From contig JADJVQ010000037.1 of the NCBI GenBank assembly GCA_016710525.1, positions 7,357 to 71,356 of the forward strand: 64,000 nucleotides of DNA, read 5' to 3'. A model generated the notes under the pieces. The model saw only the letters and a program-made list of their open reading frames with translations. It ran no database searches and was not told the origin of the DNA. This DNA comes from Burkholderiaceae bacterium. Lineage in GTDB: Bacteria; Pseudomonadota; Gammaproteobacteria; Burkholderiales; Burkholderiaceae_E. Shown here piece by piece: positions 1 to 8,600 of this stretch. The position numbers and the translations under genes are program-made. The first letter of the stretch is position 1. Each line of letters begins with the position of its first letter.

Positions 1-2
1 CC

Positions 3-254
3 GAAACCGGCGAAGGCCGCAAGGAGCTGATGGCGCGTGCCAAGAGCGCCGAGGCCAAGCGCGACCGGGCGATGGCCGCCTATCACCAGTACGAGGTCGC
101 CAGCGGCGCGGTGCAGATCGCCATCGTGCTGGCCAGCGCGACGATCATCACCGGCATGAATGCGCTGGCCTGGGTGTCCGCCGGGCTGGGTGTGCTGGGT
201 GTGATCTTCAGCCTGATCGGCTTTCTTGCGCCGACGGCGGTGCACCTCTTCTGA
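3..254 (+). CDS. DUF4337-like membrane protein, C-terminal part (5' truncated)
   Basis: The reading frame is open from the first bases of the window, so this is the tail of a gene starting upstream. An internal ATG lies at position 30, but codons before it continue the same frame. The visible part has a charged Lys/Arg/Ala-rich helix, then two hydrophobic stretches (around VQIAIVLASATIITG and LGVLGVIFSLIGFLA), ending in a short tail. This pattern (charged coiled segment, a KYHQYE-like sequence, two C-terminal membrane helices) matches my memory of the DUF4337 family of small inner-membrane proteins, whose function is not established. It converges on the P1 peptidase gene, and two hairpins separate them. 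Confidence 0.6.
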   Translation, partial: ETGEGRKELMARAKSAEAKRDRAMAAYHQYEVASGAVQIAIVLASATIITGMNALAWVSAGLGVLGVIFSLIGFLAPTAVHLF

Positions 255-265
255 CGCGCAGGGCC

Positions 266-286
266 AAGCCCCGCAGGCCGGGGCTT
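266..286. terminator. Hairpin after DUF4337 gene
   Basis: AAGCCCCG (266-273) and CGGGGCTT (279-286) form a perfect 8-bp stem with a 5-base loop. It lies 12 bases after the stop codon. There is no long T run, but GC-rich stems of this type commonly end transcription units in high-GC genomes. Confidence 0.55.
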
Positions 287-300
287 CGCATCGCCGTCCA

Positions 301-328
301 GCCTTGCGGCCGCGCCCGGCCGCAAGGC
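301..328. terminator. Strong bidirectional hairpin terminator
   Basis: A perfect 12-bp inverted repeat, GCCTTGCGGCCG (301-312) and CGGCCGCAAGGC (317-328), with a 4-base loop. It lies between two convergent genes, 7 bases before the stop of the minus-strand P1 peptidase, so it probably serves both strands. Confidence 0.6.
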
Positions 329-335
329 CGTCCGG

Positions 336-1406
336 TCAGCCGCGAGACGCCGCCGCCGACATCGCCCATTCGCCGGCCGATGGCACGCTCGGCAGGCCCG
401 GGCCGGACAGCCCGGTCGCCTGACGGACCGCGCGCAGCACCGCAGCGGCCATCACGGCGGCGCCGATCGCGCCAAGCGCAGACGGATTGCCGCTCAGGCC
501 GCTGCTGCCGGTGGCCAGCGCGAAAATCGTGTCGCCGTCGAACATCGTGTGGACCGGGTCGATGGTGCGCGCCAGGCCATCGTGGGCCATCTGGGCCATC
601 TTCTGCGCCTGCGCTTTGGTGAGCAGCGCGTCGGTAGCGATGCAGCCGATCGTGGTGGCCATGCCGGCGCTCAGCCCGGCGGGCATCTCGCCGGCCAGCA
701 GCGAAGGCATCGTGCCGGCGATCCGACGGCCGTCGGCACTGCGCAGCCCGGCCACGATCCGCCCGGTGGTGGGATCGATCACGTCACCCACGGCGTTGAC
801 CGCCACCAGGGCGCCGACGGTGATCGCGCCGACCTTGATCGAGGCGCTGCCGAGCCCGCCTCGCATGGCGCGTTCCATGCCGAACAGTTTGCCCACGGTG
901 GCGCCCGCCCCGGCGCCGACCGAGCCCTCGGCCGGCGGCGTGGCAGCGGCGGCCTGGCAGGCCGCGTATCCGGCGGCCGCGTCCGGACGGATGCGGTGAT
1001 CGCCCACGGTCAGGTCGAACAGAATCGCGGCAGGGACGATCGGTACGGTGGCCGGTCCTGCCAGGTAACCGAAACCCCGCTCTTCCAGCCAACGGACCAC
1101 GCCGCTGGCGCTGTCCAGCCCGAAGGCGCTGCCGCCGGCCAACAAAACCGCGTGCACCTTCTCGACGAGATTGACCGGCGACAGCAGGTCGGTCTCGCGC
1201 GTGCCGGGCGCGGCGCCGCGCACATCGACACCGGCGGTGGCACCCGCTTCGGTCAGGATGACCGTGCAGCCGGTCGGCCGGCGCCGATCGGTGAAGTGAC
1301 CGACCTTGATGCCGGCCACATCGGTGATCGAGCCGCCCTCGGGCAGCACCACCGAACCCGATGGCGGCCGGTTCGCCGACAGCCGGTCAGCGGCTGATCG
1401 CGGCAT
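336..1406 (-). CDS. P1 family peptidase (DmpA/S58-type aminopeptidase-like)
   Basis: 356 aa. P1 peptidases are N-terminal-nucleophile hydrolases that self-cleave into two chains and act as aminopeptidases or amidases on small peptides. Family features seen: ITDVAGIKVGHFTD near the N-terminus (27-40), LLAGGSAFGLDSASGV (88-103), GSVGAGAGATVGK (161-173), GGLGSAS, and a TTIG segment (251-254) where the family usually has the autocatalytic Thr. The residue before the first Thr is Ala; as I recall it is often Asn, so processing is worth checking. There is no obvious signal peptide. The start at 1406 overlaps the end of the upstream serine hydrolase gene by 20 nt, so the two are probably translated from one mRNA; a GTG at codon 19 or 20 is an alternative start. 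Confidence 0.85.
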   Translation of the reverse strand: MPRSAADRLSANRPPSGSVVLPEGGSITDVAGIKVGHFTDRRRPTGCTVILTEAGATAGVDVRGAAPGTRETDLLSPVNLVEKVHAVLLAGGSAFGLDSASGVVRWLEERGFGYLAGPATVPIVPAAILFDLTVGDHRIRPDAAAGYAACQAAAATPPAEGSVGAGAGATVGKLFGMERAMRGGLGSASIKVGAITVGALVAVNAVGDVIDPTTGRIVAGLRSADGRRIAGTMPSLLAGEMPAGLSAGMATTIGCIATDALLTKAQAQKMAQMAHDGLARTIDPVHTMFDGDTIFALATGSSGLSGNPSALGAIGAAVMAAAVLRAVRQATGLSGPGLPSVPSAGEWAMSAAASRG

Positions 1407-2658
1407 AGATCATGTTGCGCAGGATGGTCCGGTAGGCCGCGCGCTGTCGCGGCGACTGGATCATGAAGACCACCACCAGATCATTGCGCGGATCGACCCA
1501 GAAATAGGTGCCTGCTGCGCCACCCCAGTAATACTCGCCCGGCGCGCCGGGTGCCGCGGCTTCGCCGGTCGCCGTGCGGACCGCAAACCCCAGGCCGAAA
1601 CCGTAGCCGGGCCCCGGCAAATAAAGCGGCGTGCGTGCGATCGCACTGCCCAGGTGGTCCGACGTCATGAACTCGACGGTGCGCGGCCCCAGGATGCGCC
1701 GCCCGTTCAGCTCGCCGCCATTGCGCAGCATCAGCGCGAACCGGGCGTAGTCGGTGGCGCTCGAGATCAGTCCGCCGCCCGCGGATTCGGCGCGGCGCGC
1801 CACCCGCGGGTTGCCGATGACGGCACCGATGCCCAGCACCCGGTCGTCGGGCAGGGGTTCGGCCAGACGTGCCTGGCGAGCCGGCTCGGTCACGTAGAAG
1901 CTGGTGTCCTTCATCCCCAGCGGATCGAGCAGACGGGTCTTCAGGAACTGCGACAGCGGCATCCCCCCGGCCACCTCGATCACACGGCCGAGCAGGTCGG
2001 TGGACACGCCATAATCCCAGGTGCTGCCCGGCTGGAAATGCAGCGGCAGGGACGCGAGCCGGCTGGCAAAGGTCGACAGGCTGTCGTTCGCATCGGGGTC
2101 GACGCCGGCGGCCCGATAGGCCCGCTTCACGGGCGTATCGCCGAAAAATCCGTAAGTCAGGCCCGAGGTGTGCCGAAGCAGGTCGTGCACCGTCACCGGG
2201 CGGCGCGCGGGCACCCGCTCGAGCGTGGCGTCCGCCCCGGACTGACCCGGTTTCTCGACGCCGACGCTGACCGAGGCGAACTCCGGGATGTAGCGCGCCA
2301 CCGGATCGTCCAGCGCCAGCCGGCCGTCTTCGACCAGCATCATCGCGGCCACGCTGGCGATCGGTTTGGTCATCGAATAGATGCGAAAGAGGGCATCGCG
2401 CGCCATCGGCACGTCGGTGGACCCATCGCGTCGCCCGAAGCTCTCGAAATAGGCGACCTTGCCCTGGCGGGCGATCAGCAGAACCGCGCCGGGAATCTTG
2501 CGCCCGTCGATCTCGGCCTGCAGCCATCGGCCGACCCGCTCGAGCCGTTCGGGCGACAGGCCGACCTCTTCGGGGGGAACGCGCGGCAGATCCTGGGCCA
2601 GGGAGGCGCCGCCCAGCAGGAGCATCAGTACAACGAGCATCGGGCGAAGCAGGCTCAT
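1387..2658 (-). CDS. Serine hydrolase, beta-lactamase class C / EstB-like esterase family
   Basis: 423 aa. The first 21 residues form a signal peptide (basic start, hydrophobic core LVVLMLLLGGASLA, cleavage after AQ), so the enzyme is exported. The penicillin-binding fold is marked by the SxxK motif SMTK (Ser95, Lys98), LRHTSGLTYG (161-170) and the second-motif Tyr in WDYGVSTDLLG (Tyr216). Tyr is followed by G-V rather than the Y-x-N of true class C beta-lactamases, as in carboxylesterases and D-aminopeptidases of this superfamily. An esterase or peptidase role is therefore more likely than drug resistance. It is first in a two-gene unit with the P1 peptidase and divergent from the SDR gene. 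Substrate unknown. Confidence 0.85.
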   Translation of the reverse strand: MSLLRPMLVVLMLLLGGASLAQDLPRVPPEEVGLSPERLERVGRWLQAEIDGRKIPGAVLLIARQGKVAYFESFGRRDGSTDVPMARDALFRIYSMTKPIASVAAMMLVEDGRLALDDPVARYIPEFASVSVGVEKPGQSGADATLERVPARRPVTVHDLLRHTSGLTYGFFGDTPVKRAYRAAGVDPDANDSLSTFASRLASLPLHFQPGSTWDYGVSTDLLGRVIEVAGGMPLSQFLKTRLLDPLGMKDTSFYVTEPARQARLAEPLPDDRVLGIGAVIGNPRVARRAESAGGGLISSATDYARFALMLRNGGELNGRRILGPRTVEFMTSDHLGSAIARTPLYLPGPGYGFGLGFAVRTATGEAAAPGAPGEYYWGGAAGTYFWVDPRNDLVVVFMIQSPRQRAAYRTILRNMIYAAISR

Positions 2659-2846
2659 GTCGATTCAGTGTCGTGAATTCGCAGCACAGGGCATCGGATC
2701 GGGTCGCAGCAGGCACGGCCGGTGGCAGGGCACGGACAGCGGCAGGGAATGGCCGTGGTGAGGCACGGGCAGTGGCAGCATTCGAGTATAGCTGCCGAGC
2801 GAAACGCCGCGCGCCCGCGCTCGCAACAGAGCTTTCGCACCGCGGC

Positions 2847-2852
2847 TATGAT
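2847..2852 (+). promoter_or_regulatory. Candidate -10 element upstream of the SDR operon
   Basis: TATGAT lies 58 bases before the SDR start in the divergent gap 2659-2910. I see no convincing -35 at standard spacing, so this is tentative. The rest of the gap holds nothing recognisable. Confidence 0.25.
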
Positions 2853-2910
2853 CGGACTCGCCGGGCTCCGCGCCCGGCGCGGGCCCGCCTCCCACTCCAA
2901 GGATTCTTCG

Positions 2911-3726
2911 ATGTCTGCTTCCGCCAGCCCCGCCAGCGCCCGCGCCGGCCTGTTCGACCTGACCGGCAAGGTCGCCGTGATCACCGGCGCAAGCCGCGGC
3001 ATCGGCCGCGCGATCGCCGAACGCATGGCCGAGCATGGCGCGCGCGTCGTCGTGTCCAGCCGCAAGCTGGACGCCTGCGAGGCCGTGGTCGCGGGAATCC
3101 GAGACCGCGGCGGCGACGCGATGGCCATGGCCTGCCACATCGGGCGCAAGGAAGACCTGGCCGCCCTGGTGCAGGCGACCAATGCGCGCTGGGGCGCGAT
3201 CGATATCCTGGTCTGCAATGCGGCGGTCAATCCGTACTACGGGCCGGCCACCGGGATGTCCGACGAAGCCTACGACCGGATCATGAACAGCAATGTGCGC
3301 AGCAACTTCTGGCTGACCAACCTGGTCGCGCCGCAGATGGCCGCGCGCAAAGACGGCGCCATCATCATCATCTCGTCGATCGGCGGCTACCAGGGCTCGG
3401 ACCGGCTGGGGGTGTACGCGCTGTCCAAGGCCGCCGACATGCAGCTCGCGCGCAATCTGGCCGTCGAATGGGGGCGCCAGAACGTGCGCGCCAACTGCAT
3501 CGCGCCGGGCCTGATCAAGACCGATTTCGCGCGCCAGTTGTGGGAAACGCCCGCCCTGCTGGCCAAGACGGTCGCCCACACGCCGCTGGGCCGCATCGGC
3601 GAGCCTGACGAGATCGCCGCCGCGGCGATCCTGCTGGCCGGCCCCGGCGGACGCTTCATGACCGGCCAGACGATCGCCATCGATGGCGGCCGCCTGGCCG
3701 GCTTTTCACGCGGCGACGTCGAATAA
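2911..3726 (+). CDS. SDR family oxidoreductase
   Basis: 271 aa from the ATG at 2911; AAGGA 8-12 bases upstream supports this start over the longer in-frame ORF. Classical short-chain dehydrogenase: cofactor loop TGASRGIG (25-32), NAAV (103-106), and catalytic Ser156, Tyr169 and Lys173 in the YALSK context. The C-terminal IDGGR is typical. The Arg-containing loop after the glycine motif favours NADP(H), which is inference. It probably oxidises or reduces a hydroxyl/keto intermediate. A decarboxylase-like protein, a quinone oxidoreductase and a small cytochrome follow on the same strand, suggesting a catabolic operon of unknown substrate. Confidence 0.85.
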   Translation: MSASASPASARAGLFDLTGKVAVITGASRGIGRAIAERMAEHGARVVVSSRKLDACEAVVAGIRDRGGDAMAMACHIGRKEDLAALVQATNARWGAIDILVCNAAVNPYYGPATGMSDEAYDRIMNSNVRSNFWLTNLVAPQMAARKDGAIIIISSIGGYQGSDRLGVYALSKAADMQLARNLAVEWGRQNVRANCIAPGLIKTDFARQLWETPALLAKTVAHTPLGRIGEPDEIAAAAILLAGPGGRFMTGQTIAIDGGRLAGFSRGDVE

Positions 3727-3775
3727 CGCTCCGTCGTCCCGACAACTCAACCCCCGCTCTCGCGAAAGACCCGCC

Positions 3776-4168
3776 ATGAACCAAGACGACAAATCCGACG
3801 CCTGGAAAAAAGGTTATGCCGCACGCAGCAAGGTGCTGGGGGAGGCTTACGTCGAAAAGGCGTTTGCCGACGCCGACGACCTCACGATGGACCTGCAGAA
3901 CTACCTGACCGAACACGCCTGGGGTGCCTCCTGGGCGCGGCCCGGGCTGGACTTCAAGACCCGCAGCATGCTCAACCTCGCGATGATCACCGCGCTGAAC
4001 CGGCCGCACGAGCTCGAGGTCCACCTGCGGGGTGCGCTGCGCAACGGCGTCACCCGCGCCGAGATCAAGGAGATCCTGCTGCACACCGCGGTCTATTGCG
4101 GCGCGCCGGCGGCCCTGGACAGCTTCCGGATCGCGCGCAAGGTGTTCGCCGAACAGGACGCCACGTGA
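3776..4168 (+). CDS. Carboxymuconolactone decarboxylase family protein (PcaC-like)
   Basis: 130 aa from the ATG at 3776. The sequence has the PcaC layout: YAARSKVLGEAYVEKAF, then DFKTRSMLNLAMITALNRPHELEVHLRGALRNGVTR, then EIKEILLHTAVYCGAPAALDSFR. Length and motifs match 4-carboxymuconolactone decarboxylase of the beta-ketoadipate pathway. No other pca genes are nearby, so it may instead act on a related lactone or keto acid. The family also contains AhpD-like peroxidases, but those carry a CxxC, absent here. It lies 49 nt after the SDR gene and 31 nt before the quinone oxidoreductase, consistent with one operon. Confidence 0.82.
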   Translation: MNQDDKSDAWKKGYAARSKVLGEAYVEKAFADADDLTMDLQNYLTEHAWGASWARPGLDFKTRSMLNLAMITALNRPHELEVHLRGALRNGVTRAEIKEILLHTAVYCGAPAALDSFRIARKVFAEQDAT

Positions 4169-4199
4169 GCAGGCCCCAGCCCTCCCCGCGGAGACCCCG

Positions 4200-5249
4200 A
4201 TGAGCAGCACACCCACGGCCGGAAACAACACAGCGGCGGCAGCCGGCACTGCCGGTCATTACACCGCGCTGGTCTGCCGCGCACTGAGCGACGATCTGTC
4301 CGGGCTGGCGTTCGAACAGGTCGCGCGCCGGCCTCTGGCGCCCGACGAGATCCGGGTGCGGATGCGCGCCACCGCCCTCGGATTCCCCGATCTGCTGATG
4401 ACGCGCGGCCTGTACCAGGTCAAGCCGCCCCTGCCGTACGTGCCGGGCATGGAGTCCTGTGCCGAGATCATCGAAATTGGCGCCCAGTCCGGCGCGCCCT
4501 GGCCCTGCGGCCAGCGCGTGATCGTCTCGGGAAAGGAAGGGGCTCTCGCGCACGAAAGGATCGTCCGCCGCACCCAGCTGCGCCCGGTGCCGGAAGGCCT
4601 CAGCGACGAGCAGGCAGCCGCCCTGACATCGCAGGGGGTCACCGCCTATGTGTCGCTGGTCCGCCGGGCCCAGCTGGAACGCGGCGAAACCCTGCTGGTG
4701 CACGGCGCCAGTGGCGGGGTCGGGCTGGCGGCGGTGCGCCTGGGCGCCCACCTCGGGGCCCGCGTGATCGCGACCGGCTCGAGCGCCGCCAAGCTGGCGG
4801 TCGCCGCCGCCAACGGCGCGCACGAGACGGTCGACCTCAGCGTGGTCGGCGCCGGCGGACTGCGCGACCGGATCCGCGAACTGACCGCCGACAAGGGGGT
4901 CGACGTGGTCTTCGATCCGGTCGGCGGCGACCTCTTCGATGCGTCGATCCGCTGCCTGATCTGGGGCGGGCGACTGGTGGTGGTCGGCTTCGCCAGCGGC
5001 CGCATTCCCAGTGTCGCCGCCAACCAGATCCTGATCCGCGGCATCTCGGTGATCGGCGTGCGCGCCGGCGAATACGGGCGCCGCGACCCCGTACGCGGTG
5101 CTGAAAACATCATCGAGGTCGATCGCCTGGCCCGTGCCGGTGTCCTGCTGCCGCACATCGGACTGCGCCTGCCGCTGCTGCGGGCGATCGAAGGCTTCGA
5201 GAAGCTTGCGGCACGCCAGTCGGTGGGCCGCATCGTCGTCACCCCATAA
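4200..5249 (+). CDS. NADPH:quinone oxidoreductase family protein (zinc-independent MDR)
   Basis: 349 aa from the ATG at 4200. The N-terminal GroES-like fold has no structural zinc cysteines, as usual for the quinone oxidoreductase/crotonyl-CoA-reductase branch of the medium-chain dehydrogenases. The Rossmann dinucleotide motif is HGASGGVGLAAVRLGA. The segment DKGVDVVFDPVGGDLFDASIR is highly typical of this group. A roughly 20-residue Thr/Ala-rich N-terminal extension precedes the conserved part. It is third in the SDR/PcaC-like operon and is followed within 6 nt by a c-type cytochrome gene. Physiological electron acceptor unknown. Confidence 0.85.
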   Translation: MSSTPTAGNNTAAAAGTAGHYTALVCRALSDDLSGLAFEQVARRPLAPDEIRVRMRATALGFPDLLMTRGLYQVKPPLPYVPGMESCAEIIEIGAQSGAPWPCGQRVIVSGKEGALAHERIVRRTQLRPVPEGLSDEQAAALTSQGVTAYVSLVRRAQLERGETLLVHGASGGVGLAAVRLGAHLGARVIATGSSAAKLAVAAANGAHETVDLSVVGAGGLRDRIRELTADKGVDVVFDPVGGDLFDASIRCLIWGGRLVVVGFASGRIPSVAANQILIRGISVIGVRAGEYGRRDPVRGAENIIEVDRLARAGVLLPHIGLRLPLLRAIEGFEKLAARQSVGRIVVTP

Positions 5250-5254
5250 CGGCG

Positions 5255-5620
5255 ATGGCCATGCTCAAGGCGTTCCGCCAGCCGGCCTGGCCGCGATGGG
5301 CGGCCGCTGCCCTGGCCGTCGTCGCGCTGGGCGCGGCGCTGGCGAGCGGCCTGGCGCGCGCGCAGGGCGGCGGCCCGTTCCAGGATGCAGACCTCGCGCT
5401 GGGTGAGCGGCTGATCAGCGAACACCGGTGCGCGGCCTGCCATCAGCGCAAGGTGGGTGGCAACGGCAGCGCGATCTACCGTCCCAAGGGCCGGATCGGC
5501 AATGCCGGGCAGTTGCGCACCATGGTCGAGTACTGCAATACCGACCTCGGACTGTCCTTGTTTCCGGACGAAGTGAATGCCATTGCCGCGGTCCTGAACC
5601 GCGATCACTACCGCTTCTGA
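5255..5620 (+). CDS. Small exported c-type cytochrome (single heme)
   Basis: 121 aa. An N-terminal signal sequence (WPRWAAAALAVVALGAALASGLARAQ) indicates export, followed by a heme c attachment site CAACH. A later Met-free but conserved-looking C-terminal half (YCNTDLGLSLFPDEVNAIAAVLN) resembles small cytochromes in which the distal part packs against the heme; the axial Met is not obvious. ATGs at 5255 and 5261 are both possible starts. It is the last gene of the SDR-to-cytochrome run and ends one base before the stop of the convergent hybrid kinase. It may accept electrons from a periplasmic dehydrogenase, which is inference. Confidence 0.75.
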   Translation: MAMLKAFRQPAWPRWAAAALAVVALGAALASGLARAQGGGPFQDADLALGERLISEHRCAACHQRKVGGNGSAIYRPKGRIGNAGQLRTMVEYCNTDLGLSLFPDEVNAIAAVLNRDHYRF

Positions 5621-5621
5621 G

Positions 5622-8600
5622 TCATTTCGAAGACGGCGAGGCTGGCGCTGCAGCCGCCTCGGCGGTCACCTGATCGAGACATTCGCGGGCACGCGCCAGG
5701 GTGGCGTGCAGAACGGCCAGCAGATCGCCCTGATGCCTGGCACCGGGCGTGGCGCCGGCCCTCAGTTCGGCATCGATTCGCGTCGCCAGGTCGGCCAGCG
5801 CGAACATACCCAGCGAACGCACGCTGCCCTTCAGAGTATGGGCGAGCCGCTTGATGTCCGGATCGCCGGCCTTTGGCTGGTCCAGGTGCATCTGGGCCAG
5901 CTGCGATGCCACCGGTGAATACACATCGAGGAAGATCTTCAGCCCCTGGGCGAACAGCGAGGCACGGCCAAGGCAGCCGCGGATGCCTTCATTGACATCC
6001 AGCAGCGCCACAGGGGCCCCGCCAGTCTGCGCGCTGGCCTGCGCGCTGGCCAGCGCACGTGCCGGGTCGACAGGTTCGTCGGCCTGGGCGCCCGGCCGGG
6101 CCGTCTGGGCCGTCTGGGCCGTCTGGGCCGTCTGGGCCGTCTGGGCCGCCTCGGCCGGCCGAGCGACGTCGGCGAGCGCGGCCCGCCTCACGACAGTCCA
6201 GCGGTACAGAGCCGACAGCAGACGGGCCGGCTCGACGGGCTTGGTCAGATGATCGTTCATGCCGGCACGCAGCGTCCGGTCGCGATCGCCCTCCAGCGCG
6301 TCGGCCGTCGTCGCGAGGATCGGCAGATCGCGGCCCGAGGGCCCAAGCGCGCGGATCGCCGCGGTCGCCTGGTAGCCATCCATCAGAGGCATATGGACAT
6401 CCATCAGCACCACGTCGGGCAGCTTCTCGCGGACAGCCTCGACCGCCTGAATGCCGTTTTCGGCAATCCGGACCGACGCGCCCGAATCGCTCAGGATCGC
6501 CAGGACCAGGGCCCGGTTCAGATCGTTGTCCTCGACCAGCAGCACATCGATGCCCTTGAAAGCCCCGGGCACCGAGGCGCCGGCCGTGGTCGGGTCGGAG
6601 TGCTCCGGGCCGTCGATACGGCGGGCCCCGCGCCCGGCGGGAACGGGATCGGCGCCGATCGCCTGGCGCAGCTGCGACGGCAGAGCCGGCACCAGGAGCG
6701 ATGCTTCGCCGGGCGGCATGTTCGACAAGCGCCGCCCGAGCAGCAGTGTGCGCGGGGCGCAGGGCAGATGCCGAATACCCTCCAGCCAGCTGCCGGGATC
6801 GGTGGGCAGATCGCGGCGGTCGATCAGCGCCAGCGGCGAACTGGCGGGCGGCGCAGCAGCCAGCCAGGCACGCAGTCCGTCCAGATCAGGCACCGCCTGG
6901 GCCGTCATCCGCAGGTGGGACAACTGCTCGATCAGGCACTCGCATGCCGCGGGATGGCTGTGCAATACGACGACCTCAGGCACCCGCGCTGGCGGCGGGT
7001 CCCAGAGCAGCGGAGCGAGCGCGGCTTGCGGTTGCGGCAGTTCGAGCCAGAAGGTCGACCCCTGGCCCGGTTCGGAGCGCACGCCGACCTCGCCCTGCAT
7101 CAGGCTGGCCAGCCGGCGGCAGATCGACAGCCCCAGTCCGGTGCCGCCGAACCGGCGGCTGGTGCTGAGGTCTCCCTGCACGAACGGCTTGAAGATTTCG
7201 GCCTGCTGCGGCGCGCTCATCCCGACGCCCGAATCGGCCACTTCGACGCGCAGGCGACCAGCCTGGGTGTGGAGCACACTGATCCGCACGAAGCCGCGCT
7301 CGGTGAACTTGATCGCGTTGCTGACCAGATTGAGCAGGATCTGGCCGATGCGCGCGGGGTCGCCGGAATACTCTGCCCGGACGTCGGCCGCGACATCGAA
7401 CAGCAGCTCGAGGCGTTTTTCGGCGGCGCCGAATCCCGCCACATCGAGCACCGGGCCCAGCACATCCTCCAATGCGAAGGAAATCGATTCGACGTCCAGC
7501 CGGCCGGCTTCGATCTTGGAGAAATCGAGCACATCGTTGAGCACGATCAGCAGGCTTCGGGCCGCTGAATGCGCCTGCGCCGCATACGAACTGGCCTGCG
7601 CCAGGGAGACCGCACCATGGGCTAGACCGGTCATGCCGATGATGGCATTCATCGGCGTGCGGATCTCATGGCTCATGTTCGCCAGGAAGGCACTCTTGGC
7701 GCGGTTGGCCGCTTCGGCCACCTGGCGCGCCTGCTCGATCGCGTCGGTGGCGGTCCGTTCGGCGGTCACGTCGATGTCGATGCCCACCGCATGCAAGTGC
7801 CCGGCCGCCGGATCCCGTTCGACGCGTCCGATGCAGCGAATCCATCGCACACCCCGCCCCGGATGACCGACCCGGTAATCGAGCACGAACGAGCGGGTCT
7901 GGGGGTCGGCGCGCAGCCGATGCATCTGCGCCCCCATGACCGCGCGATCGTCCGGATGCACCAGCGCCAGCCGCTGGCCGATCGGATTCGGATCGATTCC
8001 GTAGAGGTCGCGCGCCCGTTCGTCCCAGGTCACGACATCGGTGCTGCTGTGATAATCCCAGACCGATGCATTGGCGGCCGACAGCGCCAGACCGAGCCGG
8101 TCGTTGGCCTGGGTCAGGCGCTCGCGGGCCGCGAGGTCTTCGGTGATGTCCCAGTTGACCCCCGCGAGCCGCACGGGCTGGCCGCGGTCGTTGCTTTCCA
8201 GGCGGCCCGCGCTGCGGACCCAGCGCACCGATCCCTTCACCCGGATCCGATAGACGATCTCGAATCCGCCCAGCCCGTCGATCGTGCGCCGGAACGAGGA
8301 CTCGACCAGGTCGCGGTCATCCGGCAGGATGCGCTCGAGATACCAGCTGACGTCGACCGGGTCGAGCGAGGGCAGGTCGAACAGGCGCACACCTATTGCG
8401 GTCTGCACCACCGTCTGCGACTTGAGGTCGAACTCCCACAGTCCCAGGCCGCCGGCCTCGGCGGCCAGTTCGAAACGCTGGGTGATGCGCTCGAGATCGC
8501 GCCGCGCACGCCGCGATTCGGTGACATCCATGTTCATGCCATAGATGCGCAGCGCCTTGCCCTGGGCATCTCGCTCGATCTGGCCGAGGGTGCGGAAAAA

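Noticed and set aside
1387..2658. Beta-lactamase resistance gene
   Set aside because: SxxK is present but the second motif is Y-G-V rather than Y-x-N, as in esterases and peptidases of the fold.
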